A DNA stretch of 64,000 bases from Candidatus Obscuribacterales bacterium (GTDB lineage: Bacteria > Cyanobacteriota > Vampirovibrionia > Obscuribacterales > Obscuribacteraceae). Of this stretch, positions 21,601 to 30,430 are shown piece after piece. Position numbers and translations under genes: made by a program. Under the pieces are notes generated by a model that was given only the letters and a program-made list of their open reading frames with translations, was not told the origin of the DNA and made no database searches. Each line of letters starts with the position of its first letter. The stretch's first letter is position 1. The stretch is from positions 1 to 64,000 of the forward strand of contig JAIEQI010000126.1 of assembly GCA_019747875.1 (NCBI GenBank), in the 5' to 3' direction.

Positions 21601-23421
21601 TTGACCTGGAAGTTCGGGCTTGGGTCGGTGGGCGGAAAAAACACAGGCAAAATAGTGATGATGGTTCTTGCCGTGGCAAGCACCATTATTGGTGTTATTA
21701 CAATTCTTCTGTCTCAACAACTTACGCAGAAGGTGATTGAGAACAGTCCAGATCTTCCTGAGCAGGCAAGGCGCTTTCAAAATACCTTTGGCAGATTCTC
21801 TTCGTTGATATTTTTTATTGGTGCCGCTGAGGGCGTTGTCGGTGTCGTATTGCTCGGCCTGCTTTTTAGAAGCAGTCCTTCAGCTTCTTCGGCAGCCAAT
21901 AGCCAAATTGGAGAACTACTAGCACTTTTCCCTTCTCAGCAGAATGCCGCCGAGCGGAACGAAGACCCGATGCGCAAGTTGAAAGACTCGATCAGCCGAG
22001 TGAATCTGGAGTTGCTTGAAGCAAGAAAAAGAGAGCGCGCTGTGGTCGAGCGCGCCGTCGATGTAATTTGTATCATCGACATCGAATCGAAATTCGTATC
22101 AGTCAGCAAGGCAAGCAAAAGCGCGTGGGGCTATGAGCCTCAAGAACTAGAGCGGCAGCCATTATTCAATTATCTTGTCAGTGAAAGAGCTGATGACATT
22201 CTCGGTTCTATTTTGGGATCTGCTGCCAGCATCGACAAGATCGTTTTTGAATGTAAGTTGCGTAAGAAGAATGGCGATTTGATTGATGTAGTCTGGACCG
22301 GGCATTGGTCCGCCTCTGATAGCGGATTGTTCTGCATAGTTCATGACATAACAGAGCGGAAAAAAGCCGAAGAACTAGTGAAAGAAAGTGAAGCCCGCTT
22401 GCGCCACACCCTGGAGGGTCTGCCTGCTGGCGTTCTCATTGCCCAGAACAATGGGCAGATTGAATTTGCAAACAGTGAAGCCGCAAAATTATTCGCCTGC
22501 TCAATTGACGATTTGGTGGGCAAGCAGGTCGCCACTGCTATCAAAGATCGAAAGCCATTTGATCGTGCCGACCATGCCAACAGCAAGAATGGCGCAGAAT
22601 CCGCTCGCGTGCTTGCTTCCGGTGCGCGTCCTGACGGCTCATTTTTCCCTGTTGAGATATCTGAGAACCGAATTGCACTAGGTGGTGAGGCGAAAACAAT
22701 TGCGGTCTTTTTGGATAAGACAGAGCAGGAAGAACTCGAAAAAATGAAGAGTGAGTTTATAGCGATGTTGACTCACGATCTAAAAACTCCGCTCACTTCC
22801 ATTCATGGAATTCTAGCTTTACTTGAGGAAGGTGTTCTTGGGCAGCTGTCCGAACATGGTTGTGAAATGACCCGCCGTGTGCGTTTGACATGCAAAAGAT
22901 TGCTCCGTTTGATCAACGACATGCTGGATTTGGAGAAGATCGATGCTGGAAAATTCTCTCTTGAATGCAAAGATGCGCGATCAGATTTTGTAGTTCAACA
23001 GTCAGTTGAAACTGTAGAAAACCTGGCTTCCGAGCGCAAGATCTCGATAAATGCTTCGCCTGTTGAGACTACGTGTTGGGGCGATGAGGATCGTCTGGTC
23101 CAAGTCTTAGTCAATCTGCTTTCCAATGCAATCAAGTACTCAGCAGATAATGGCGTTATTGAAGTTTTGACTGAGGATAGTCAGTCCGCGGTGAAATTCT
23201 CGGTTGTGGACCATGGGCGGGGTATCCCAGAAGACAAGGTTTCCCGCGTTTTTGAGAAGTTCGAGCAAGTGGAAGTATCAGACGCTAAGAAAAAAGGTGG
23301 AACAGGCTTGGGTCTGGCTATTTGTCAAGCAATAGTTCGAGAGCATGGCGGCGAAATTGGGGTTGTCAGCAAGCTCGGAGAAGGCAGCTGCTTTTGGTTT
23401 TCCATTCCAAAGAAAAGCTGA
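21601..23421 (+). CDS. Membrane sensor histidine kinase with two PAS domains
   Basis: A 606-aa hybrid-free sensor kinase. Two membrane segments (about 17-37 and 68-89) flank a short external loop. They are followed by a linker, PAS domain 1 (about 145-255, ending DITERKKAEE) and PAS domain 2 (about 262-375). The HisKA domain has H392 in THDLKTPLTS. The HATPase has its N box at NLLSNAIKYS (505-514), G1 at VDHGRGIP and G2 at GGTGLGL. It should autophosphorylate and pass phosphate to the regulator encoded 147 bp downstream. The start is a TTG with GAGG about 12 bases upstream; ATG codons at 21658/21661, within the first TM, are alternatives. The signal sensed is unknown. Confidence 0.9.
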   Translation: MTWKFGLGSVGGKNTGKIVMMVLAVASTIIGVITILLSQQLTQKVIENSPDLPEQARRFQNTFGRFSSLIFFIGAAEGVVGVVLLGLLFRSSPSASSAANSQIGELLALFPSQQNAAERNEDPMRKLKDSISRVNLELLEARKRERAVVERAVDVICIIDIESKFVSVSKASKSAWGYEPQELERQPLFNYLVSERADDILGSILGSAASIDKIVFECKLRKKNGDLIDVVWTGHWSASDSGLFCIVHDITERKKAEELVKESEARLRHTLEGLPAGVLIAQNNGQIEFANSEAAKLFACSIDDLVGKQVATAIKDRKPFDRADHANSKNGAESARVLASGARPDGSFFPVEISENRIALGGEAKTIAVFLDKTEQEELEKMKSEFIAMLTHDLKTPLTSIHGILALLEEGVLGQLSEHGCEMTRRVRLTCKRLLRLINDMLDLEKIDAGKFSLECKDARSDFVVQQSVETVENLASERKISINASPVETTCWGDEDRLVQVLVNLLSNAIKYSADNGVIEVLTEDSQSAVKFSVVDHGRGIPEDKVSRVFEKFEQVEVSDAKKKGGTGLGLAICQAIVREHGGEIGVVSKLGEGSCFWFSIPKKS

Positions 23422-23568
23422 GTGTTGATTAAGTCTAAAAATGGCATAAAATCAGTGCACAGCTTGGTTTGTCACGTCTGATAAATCAACCGAATAAAGA
23501 CCGGTGCCTATTGGGCGCTTCTCGAATTCGAAAATTGTAGTTGGTGTGGCAGTTGGTGGAAGGCGCAG

Positions 23569-24261
23569 ATGGCTAAACTCTTAGTTGTTGAAGATAACTT
23601 AGAGCTTGCAACTATTTTGGCGACCTGGCTTAAGGCTCAAGGTTATGTTGTGGACGCGGTTCACAATGGCGAGGACGCAATGCAGCTCTTGGGTAGTTTT
23701 TCGTATGATCTACTTATATTGGATTGGGAGCTTCCGGGTATTGAAGGAATTACTGTTTGTGAGCGTTATCGCAAAAAGGGTGGGACAAGCCCAATACTTT
23801 TCTTGACTGGTCGCGGAGATATTGACAGCAAGGTAATGGGATTGGAGTCGGGGGCAGATGACTATCTGGCCAAACCTTTTGAATTCCCGGAGTTAGGAGC
23901 CAGGGTCAAGTCACTGCTTCGAAGACCCGGGGGCATGGTGCAGAACGTGATCAATGCACCAGGTATCTCCTTAAAAGTAAATTCTCATGTTGCGCTTGTC
24001 TCTGGCAAAGAGATTAATCTGACGCCGCGTGAATTCTCTCTTCTTGAATTTTTGATGAGGCATCAAAATAAAGCCTATAGCTCGAAAGCTTTGCTGGATG
24101 CGGTTTGGCCCCTAGACTCGGCTCTTTCTGAAGACACAGTGAGGTCTTGCATGAGAACTTTGCGCAAGAAGATCACTGTCGATGGAGAAGATTGCGCGAT
24201 CAAAACTTTGCAGGGTTATGGTTACGTCATTGAAAATAAATCCGAGTCCAGTTCGTCGTAA
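23569..24261 (+). CDS. OmpR/PhoB-family response regulator
   Basis: 230 aa. The receiver domain has an acidic pair E8/D9, phospho-acceptor D52 (LLILDWELPG), T80 and K102 (LAKPFEF). The C-terminal winged helix begins at LTPREFSLLEFL and carries SEDTVRSCMRTLRKK and the usual LQGYGYVIEN wing. ATG start after GGAAGGCGCAG. It is the probable partner of the kinase just upstream. Its last 40 bp overlap the 3' end of the convergent gene at 24222. Confidence 0.95.
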   Translation: MAKLLVVEDNLELATILATWLKAQGYVVDAVHNGEDAMQLLGSFSYDLLILDWELPGIEGITVCERYRKKGGTSPILFLTGRGDIDSKVMGLESGADDYLAKPFEFPELGARVKSLLRRPGGMVQNVINAPGISLKVNSHVALVSGKEINLTPREFSLLEFLMRHQNKAYSSKALLDAVWPLDSALSEDTVRSCMRTLRKKITVDGEDCAIKTLQGYGYVIENKSESSSS

Positions 24262-26780
24262 ACTCGCTTACTGATTGCTGCTCCGTAATCTAATAACTTC
24301 CATTCTCCCTGGCTGTTCTTTCCGACCTGCCACCATTTTTCTTTCATATCAGGGCAACGATAACCTGCGTCCTTTATTTGTTTGACCAGATCCTTCCATT
24401 TTGAGGGATTTGCCTGATACTCCGCTTCCGTCAAAGGTTCAAGTTTTTCTTGTTTGTACGAGATGATTTTTTCGGTGGAATCAATTGTGTGGATTTCGAT
24501 TGGTGAGAGCAGTTCGGCATCGAAGGGGCGCTTTCCGTAACTTTCAAAGTCTTTGTACTGCGGTTTGAATTTTGGTCTCATTATTTTGAAGACTTCTTTT
24601 CCATTGGCTAACGGGAATACCAATGATTCGCCGCCGGCGCGGATATCGGCTCCGGCGCAGTATAGCGATTTCAAGCCGGGCACTTTCAGGTACGAAAGAA
24701 TGTGTTTGTGGTGAAGTTCGCTTAGAACAGGGTTTTCTCTCATGGCATGCTTCACGGAAGCATCGAAGGAGTTTGGGTTGAGATACACTTCCCACAGCCA
24801 TTGCTCTACGCATCGATTCTCATGTAGATCTAGAGGTGTTTTGATTAATCCCTTATTCAGTAAAGCCTTATTCAGCAGATGGTATCTGTGGCCGATAATG
24901 TCTCCACTGGTGGTGCCATCAAACTTGGTATCGCGCCATCCGTGGGCTGCGTTGAGAAGTGGATCTCGTCGAATTTCATTGAATTCCTCGGCATCTTTTC
25001 TGCGCTGCTCTTTCGTTGCTTTAAACAGTTCGGTTTGTTTCTGTTGAACTTGTTTGAAGTGCTCATCTGCTTCTCGCTGGATTTCTTGGTGTTTTTGTTT
25101 TCTTGCCAGTGCCTCTTCGCTAAGAATCTCTTCTTGTTTGAGCTGTGCGCGTTTGTGGTCAACAATCTGTTCAGTGCCATTTTTTGACAGGACGTATCTT
25201 GAGTTTGAACTTTCGATTGTCAAAGACTCGTTTTGTTTAAGTGTCGTCTTTGTGGTACCTTCGAAACTGTTGAAAGTGCCTGGAAAAAAGGAATCTCTCT
25301 GCCAGTGATCAGGTGTAGCGGACAACGCTTGCTTCACTTCTGCGCTGCTCATCTTAAAGCTTCGCTCCCATATGAAGGGTGAGGTTTCTTGCCAGCCTAA
25401 TGCTATTCTTGTCTCGGCGGACGCTGACAAAGCTTCGCTTGCGCTCAGATGGGCCAGTGAGGACATCTTTAAGAAGTCGTGCTGAAGCGGTGCCTGTTTT
25501 ACTTCTTTGTTCTGCGATCCTTCTCTTGATACTTTTAGTCCAGTTCTTCGTACGGCGGCGAAATCGGTTTGCGCGCTTCCTCGTTCCATTTCTTGGCGAA
25601 AGTGTTCTTTATATGTCAAACCCTTCGGCGTTTTTTCGGCGGCGATTTCCTTCAATTCTATACTTTGTTTGGGCTGAGACGAATTGCTTTCTTTCGCCGC
25701 ACGGTTCTCGACTTGTCTTGCCAGCTTCTCTGCTTGCAGTCTTGACTCCACGCTGCCAGCCGCGCCGCCTTCTCGCCTGACTTTTTGAAGGTGATGAAGT
25801 TCATGGGCAAGTTCTGCAGGGGTGGCATCTTTGTGCAAGGAGATCTTACCTGTGCTGTGATCCGCTGCGCTGTACTCCCCTGTTTGGACCTGTGCCAATG
25901 GGTTTCTGGCGATCATGAGATCCAGAACTGGTGATTTACCTGCCCAATTGTTTTTTGTTGCGTATTCACTTGCTGGCATGGTTGCATTGATGTGAAATCC
26001 CGAAGGCGCCTTAGTGAAGCGCATTGGCAGCTGCTGTACGTGCGGAAGGACAAGATTGAGAGCTCCCCCTGAAACGGCATGGTTTGCTATTTCGTTTAGA
26101 TCAATCTTTTTGCCGTTGATTGTACTTTCGGTCACTGCTCCGGCGACAGCTCCCGTTGCTCCAATCAAGGCTGGAGCAACAACATGCTTTAGGACAGCCC
26201 CATATGCGCCTGATTGAGGGATGAATTTGGTGGCGGCGTTCATTGTTTCAAATGTGCCGAATTGGACTGCACTGCGCCCCATGTTGCCGGCTCTACTTTG
26301 ACCCTCGTGCAAATCTTTCAGTCCGTCATATGCCACTGAGCCGGCTATGTTGGCGGTTTGCTTGCTAACAAGTATTTGCTCTGCACGTAGCGCTGTATTC
26401 ATCAGTTGCTTGCCGGCACCGAGTTTTGCTGCCGTGCTTTCCAGTCTTAATGCCATAGCTGTGCATCGAAGACCGGCCCCGGCTATTCTGGAGGCGCCGG
26501 CATAGGGAATGACAAAGGAGAGTCCGGAGCTAATATTTTGCACCCAAAACTCGGTGGAACCAATTTCGGCTTTATCTACTTCAAGTAGTTCGACTTTTGG
26601 CAAAACATCGCGGCCACCGCATGCGCGGGCGGCGCCGTTGACTATTTGTCCAGCGGCTTGTGCTGGTTCAACGAGTAGTCCATTCAAAAAAGGGTTGACT
26701 GCATTTTTCCTGACCCAGTCAAGATTTTTGTTGAACGAGGATGGTTGTGCGTCCAGTAAATTTACTTGTTGGCTTTCCAT
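24222..26780 (-). CDS. Large multidomain protein: HExxH metallopeptidase-like motif and kinase-like C-terminus
   Basis: About 852 aa; I do not recognise a named family. Residues 80-240 are Ala/Gly-rich and hydrophobic. Residues 300-360 contain ISLHKDATPAELAHELHH, with HELHH at 326-330. This matches the zinc-metalloprotease motif HExxH and resembles the AHELTH region of DUF4157/eCIS-core proteins. Residues 541-602 form a Gln/Glu/Lys coiled coil. The C-terminus (712-838) has protein-kinase-like landmarks in order: Gly-rich AGGESLVFPL, a lysine in KEVFKI (K732), acidic helix residues, D811-M-K, and LLDYGAA (D831) at the DFG position. The start at 26780 has CAGG before it; a GTG start at 26858 is possible. 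A modular effector or toxin-like role is inference. Confidence 0.7.
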   Translation of the reverse strand: MESQQVNLLDAQPSSFNKNLDWVRKNAVNPFLNGLLVEPAQAAGQIVNGAARACGGRDVLPKVELLEVDKAEIGSTEFWVQNISSGLSFVIPYAGASRIAGAGLRCTAMALRLESTAAKLGAGKQLMNTALRAEQILVSKQTANIAGSVAYDGLKDLHEGQSRAGNMGRSAVQFGTFETMNAATKFIPQSGAYGAVLKHVVAPALIGATGAVAGAVTESTINGKKIDLNEIANHAVSGGALNLVLPHVQQLPMRFTKAPSGFHINATMPASEYATKNNWAGKSPVLDLMIARNPLAQVQTGEYSAADHSTGKISLHKDATPAELAHELHHLQKVRREGGAAGSVESRLQAEKLARQVENRAAKESNSSQPKQSIELKEIAAEKTPKGLTYKEHFRQEMERGSAQTDFAAVRRTGLKVSREGSQNKEVKQAPLQHDFLKMSSLAHLSASEALSASAETRIALGWQETSPFIWERSFKMSSAEVKQALSATPDHWQRDSFFPGTFNSFEGTTKTTLKQNESLTIESSNSRYVLSKNGTEQIVDHKRAQLKQEEILSEEALARKQKHQEIQREADEHFKQVQQKQTELFKATKEQRRKDAEEFNEIRRDPLLNAAHGWRDTKFDGTTSGDIIGHRYHLLNKALLNKGLIKTPLDLHENRCVEQWLWEVYLNPNSFDASVKHAMRENPVLSELHHKHILSYLKVPGLKSLYCAGADIRAGGESLVFPLANGKEVFKIMRPKFKPQYKDFESYGKRPFDAELLSPIEIHTIDSTEKIISYKQEKLEPLTEAEYQANPSKWKDLVKQIKDAGYRCPDMKEKWWQVGKNSQGEWKLLDYGAAISKRVYDELDSDLFSMT

Positions 26781-27007
26781 AGTGCCTGCTCGTGCATGTT
26801 TTGCGGAGGTTACCAGCAGATTCTGAGTTTTCCTTGAAACGTCGCACGCATTTTGCACGGGCCACTTATTATGATTCAGCCATGGTTTCGGTTTGTACTC
26901 ATCTCGCTTGAGTCAAGCAGTGCCAGTGGACTTGAACGGGCTGGCAGACATGGAAGATGGTGCTTCCAAAGCATCGTCTTCCACCCTGCCGGGGGTAGGG
27001 AAATAGA

Positions 27008-27496
27008 ATGAACCAAGCAAACTTAGTGTCAGGAAGTGATCTTCAGTTTCTTACAGACAAAGCGCCACAGAGCCTGGATGCAGGTGTGAGCAGGGAGCAT
27101 GAGCTTATTAGTGATTTGCCGTCGCTTGAGTTATGCGATCGGCCTCCTTGCCCTTTTGTCGAAGCTGACGAGAGAATTGAGCCACAGATGCTTGCTGAGG
27201 CCATTGCAAGTGAAATTGAATCCAGCGCCAGCGAGTCTGAGCGTGTAGCGTTCTTCAAGCAGGATAATGAGAAGCTTCAGAAAATGATTGCTCATTTGCA
27301 GCGCTATAACAAGTCTCTTCAAGCGCTCGTGGAATTTGAATATCCAACCCCGAATCAAAAACGAGCTTTGCTTGCGAAGCTGGAGCAGGAATTTGGAATT
27401 AGCCGCCGCCATGCCTGCCGGATTCTGAAATTGGCGCGCTCAACATTTTGGTACAAGTCCAGTTCATGCACTTCTGAGAAGGTCCTTGCAGGCTAG
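27008..27496 (+). CDS. Coiled-coil protein with transposase-like helix-turn-helix
   Basis: 162 aa. The N-terminal half is acidic and low in complexity. Residues about 78-110 form a heptad-like coiled coil (QDNEKLQKMIAHLQRYNKS). The C-terminus (about 117-155) has TPNQKRALLAKLEQEFGISRRHACRILKL in pieces, with ISRRHACRILKLARSTFWY closely resembling the HTH at the start of IS3-type OrfB transposases. There is no DDE domain, so it may be a domesticated DNA-binding fragment or a remnant. ATG after AGGGAAATAGA. A strong hairpin follows at 27525. Confidence 0.65.
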   Translation: MNQANLVSGSDLQFLTDKAPQSLDAGVSREHELISDLPSLELCDRPPCPFVEADERIEPQMLAEAIASEIESSASESERVAFFKQDNEKLQKMIAHLQRYNKSLQALVEFEYPTPNQKRALLAKLEQEFGISRRHACRILKLARSTFWYKSSSCTSEKVLAG

Positions 27497-27524
27497 ATTG
27501 GATTGCACGATCACTTCTTATCGT

Positions 27525-27558
27525 AGAACGAGCGGCATGTGTATGTGCCGCTCGTTCT
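27525..27558 (+). terminator. 13-bp stem hairpin after the HTH gene
   Basis: AGAACGAGCGGCA and TGCCGCTCGTTCT form a perfect 13-bp stem around an 8-base loop, 29 bp after the stop codon. No long T-run follows. Confidence 0.65.
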
Positions 27559-27573
27559 GCATGTGGACTTTTG

Positions 27574-27593
27574 GACGCTTCCGGGATCGAACC
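27574..27593 (-). repeat. Half copy of the GGTTCGATCC-type dispersed repeat
   Basis: GACGCTTCCGGGATCGAACC is nearly the same as the GCGCTCCCGGGATCGAACC end at 37371-37389. It is one arm only. Confidence 0.5.
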
Positions 27594-27632
27594 GATCTCC
27601 AAAGCATTGGCTCTCTCTAAACTCTTGCGTAC

Positions 27633-28847
27633 TCATTTGGATTCTTTTTCTTTTGTTTCTGGTTCCGACTTTGAACTTGTTTGGAACTCTTTTTCGTCAC
27701 GTTTAGTATCATCAGCAGTTTTTGTTTCTCTGACCCGAACGTCTTCCGTGCTTGGCTTTGATTCAGGTTTTTCGGTGCTGTTGGCCGCTTGCTCTGCTTG
27801 TTTGGTTCGTTGATCTTGCATTATCTTCTTTGCCGCAAGCTTGATTTGGCAGTATTCATAGTCGCTCAGGCAGCTGTTCAGCAGGTTCTTATACACAGTG
27901 CCCGAGGACTTCAAGGTTTCAATCGACTTCTTCAAAAGATCCGCGGCTTCTTCCAGTCGCCCCTCTTTGATATAGACGGATGCGAGGTTGTGCCGAGCTT
28001 TGACCGTTTCGGGGTGATTTTGTCCTTGCGAGCTTTCAAAAAGTGCCAATGCATCTACCCGTGCATGCTCTGCTTTCTCAAATTCGCCCTGATGAAAATA
28101 GGCGCTTCCCAGATTGTCCATCATAGTTGCATATAGAGATGGCGGTACCTGTTCGCCGCTTCGGCAAATTGCTACCGCTTCTTCATAGGTCTCCAGCGAT
28201 TCTTTGTGTTTGCCCTGGCGTGACAGAATGTAGCCACGATTTCCGAGGACGGTGATCAAATCCATCGTTGCATTCGGGGCATCTTTGTTCTTGCGATATA
28301 TAGCGATAGCTCGCCCATTGAGGGCTTCTGCTTCGCCAAGTTTCTTGGCTGACGAACACACAACTGAAAGGTTATCCAATATCGCAGCCATGTCTAACGA
28401 GTCGGGCTTTGCTGTCTTTTCCAGGAGAGCAAGCGCTTTTCGGAAGTTCGCTTCAGATTCGATATCATTTTGGGTTTGCATGTACAACCCGCCGAATGCA
28501 TTGTGCACTAGTATTTTGTCGGCGTCTGTGTTCGCTGATTTCATAGCGGCCTGCAGAACTTTTTCTGCGGATTGATAATCTCCACGTTGACGCAATTTGT
28601 AATTTAGGAGAACCAATGTGCGGCAGTCTGGTGCTTTTTCCGCCGGTGCTTGCGAAGCTTTGCTGGGGGACTGGGCCAGTAGCGTTTTAGTTTTGTATTT
28701 TTGCAAAACATTGGACTGGGCCGCGAATTTGTTTAGCGAAGACGCGCTCTGCAAGCCATGCTTAGTTGTTGCTGCTTGTGCGAGGGACGATGCCGAATAA
28801 GTGCAGAGCAAAGATAAGCTCGCGCAAAGGCCGATCGATTTGTGCAT
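27633..28847 (-). CDS. Exported TPR-repeat protein
   Basis: 404 aa. An N-terminal signal peptide (MHKSIGLCASLSLLCTYSAS… cut near AQA-A) is followed by a run of tetratricopeptide repeats from about residue 75 to 330, with typical pieces such as GDYQSAEKVLQAA, ALALLEKTAKPD, GKHKESLETYEEAVAI, GEFEKAEHARVDAL and GRLEEAADLLKKSI. The spacing (about 42 residues) matches the Kinesin-light-chain/TPR_12 type. The last 60 residues are a charged, disordered Glu/Lys/Ser/Thr tail. ATG with GGAG seven bases upstream. A periplasmic scaffold role is inferred; there is no partner in the window. Confidence 0.85.
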   Translation of the reverse strand: MHKSIGLCASLSLLCTYSASSLAQAATTKHGLQSASSLNKFAAQSNVLQKYKTKTLLAQSPSKASQAPAEKAPDCRTLVLLNYKLRQRGDYQSAEKVLQAAMKSANTDADKILVHNAFGGLYMQTQNDIESEANFRKALALLEKTAKPDSLDMAAILDNLSVVCSSAKKLGEAEALNGRAIAIYRKNKDAPNATMDLITVLGNRGYILSRQGKHKESLETYEEAVAICRSGEQVPPSLYATMMDNLGSAYFHQGEFEKAEHARVDALALFESSQGQNHPETVKARHNLASVYIKEGRLEEAADLLKKSIETLKSSGTVYKNLLNSCLSDYEYCQIKLAAKKIMQDQRTKQAEQAANSTEKPESKPSTEDVRVRETKTADDTKRDEKEFQTSSKSEPETKEKESK

Positions 28848-29145
28848 GTGTGTCTCCGCAGATGTTGATCGTGGTCACATTGTTCTAGTTAAGCATGGCC
28901 CAGAACAAAATAACCTGGCCCTGCGCTAGGCTTGATATTAATTCTGGACTTTTCGATTGACTGAAAAATGTCCGTTATGGCAGTTTTGGGTTGTCAGTAT
29001 CTATCACTTGCGATTCGGAATTTCCACACAACTATCAGTCATCAACTCAAACAAATTCGCATTTAGCCTTCCACCTTGTGGTGGCGTATGTGGTACCGTC
29101 GCAAGACTGACTCATCACAGGTCATTTAATTGGGGAACCAAGACG

Positions 29146-30153
29146 ATGACTATGAAAGAGTATGATGGTACGCTAGCTGTCGCATGCATCATACTCTCTG
29201 TGATGCTTAATGCGCTGCAGATAACCTTTATCGCAGATGGGCTAGCGTCAGTGTCCGGACAAGATTATTTGCTAGCAGTTGTCTATGCAATAGTCGTCAC
29301 GTCCGGATTGATGTTCAGCATGTTCGTTGGACATCGTTTATCTTCTAAGCACCACTCGCAGGGGTACTCGTTAGCGCTTGCGTTCGTCGCAAGTTTGCTG
29401 ACTGGTGGAATGGCGGGCTGGTCTCTTTCGCACACGGCTGGTATTTGGTCTGCCAAATGGTGCTTCGGCATCTTTATTGGTGCGACCATTCCAGGTCAAA
29501 CGATTGTTCTCTGCAAGATGACTAACGGTATGCTTGATCTAGCTGGCTCTGGCTGGTGGGACAAGTCGATGGTAAGGAGATTGCTCTCCGTGGTACTGCC
29601 AGCTCGTCCTTCGCACGTGCCGTCTATGACGGAGGCGCCGATTGTGACGACCGAGGCGGAACTGGTTAGTGCAGTTAGCGCTGCACCAGCTGTGGTGTCT
29701 GAGTCCAAAAGCGTCGATGCTCATTTGCCGGCTGGCGGTGCGACCGCTCAGCTAGCTACCGACACTCCGCGAACGGACGAAGCACTGGAAGCAATCTCGG
29801 AGCCGGAGATTATCGAACCGGTCGAGGAAAGTTATCTCATCTTGCGCAATGATGGAGTCGCGACAATCTCTCTCTCTGGAGAGCGTTTGAGCGTCTGCAT
29901 CGGGGCCAATCTCTCTAAGAGCCGTTGGAAGGACCTGCATTCAGAATTACGCCGAATTCCCCATGTTGTCTGGGACTCAGCCGGTAAGGGTGAGGCTCAA
30001 GATGGCAATCGGTCCCGCATGCTTGAAGGTGTTATAAAGGTTCCGGCGCCGAAGGGCAAGAAGAACCGTAAGAAGATGGAGAATGCGAAGCAACGTCACC
30101 TGGAAGCGGTTTCCGCTGAGATCCGGAGAATTGTTGCGCATTACTCCAAATGA
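29146..30153 (+). CDS. Four-TM membrane protein with charged cytoplasmic tail
   Basis: 335 aa, unrecognised. Four hydrophobic segments lie in the first ~135 residues (around LAVACIILSVMLNAL, LAVVYAIVVTSGLMF, LALAFVASLLTGGM and GIFIGATIPGQTIVL). A linker rich in Ala/Glu/Thr follows, then a compact C-terminal region (YLILRNDGVATISLSGE… to IRRIVAHYSK) with a Lys/Arg cluster KGKKNRKK. The ATG at 29146 has GGGGA upstream; the frame could open earlier at 28957 but without support. A strong hairpin terminator follows. The layout resembles the products at 30431 and 56587. Confidence 0.7.
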   Translation: MTMKEYDGTLAVACIILSVMLNALQITFIADGLASVSGQDYLLAVVYAIVVTSGLMFSMFVGHRLSSKHHSQGYSLALAFVASLLTGGMAGWSLSHTAGIWSAKWCFGIFIGATIPGQTIVLCKMTNGMLDLAGSGWWDKSMVRRLLSVVLPARPSHVPSMTEAPIVTTEAELVSAVSAAPAVVSESKSVDAHLPAGGATAQLATDTPRTDEALEAISEPEIIEPVEESYLILRNDGVATISLSGERLSVCIGANLSKSRWKDLHSELRRIPHVVWDSAGKGEAQDGNRSRMLEGVIKVPAPKGKKNRKKMENAKQRHLEAVSAEIRRIVAHYSK

Positions 30154-30158
30154 ACTAA

Positions 30159-30187
30159 AGCAAGGGCGATCAAAAGTCGCCCTTGCT
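30159..30187 (+). terminator. Hairpin terminator after the four-TM protein gene
   Basis: AGCAAGGGCGA and TCGCCCTTGCT form a perfect 11-bp stem with a 7-base loop, starting six bases after the stop codon and followed by CCTTCCTT. Confidence 0.75.
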
Positions 30188-30250
30188 CCTTCCTTATTAA
30201 GTTCGTTCCTTCAAGTAAGGAATGTTCACTATCCCGTAATCATTCATCTC

Positions 30251-30299
30251 ATTAGCGGAGGAGTTGAGAGGGGCGCCAGCCCAGCGAAACTCCGGAGCG
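30251..30299 (+). repeat. 49-bp foldable element, copy 1
   Basis: 44 of 49 bases are identical to 56077-56125. The sequence can fold as an outer GGAGTT/AACTCC stem enclosing an inner GGGC/GCCC stem. All five differences fall outside those pairs. It lies between the terminator of the preceding gene and the ribosome site of the gene at 30431. Confidence 0.6.
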
Positions 30300-30430
30300 T
30301 TTGAGAAAATGAGGGGGCCTCATGTTGGATGAGGTGCGCTCAATTTTCGCGAGAAAATTGAAGGGGAGCTTTCCAACCTCCTGTGGTCGGCATATGCCGC
30401 CCACCGCTCGGCCAAGGAAAGGCTTGATTC

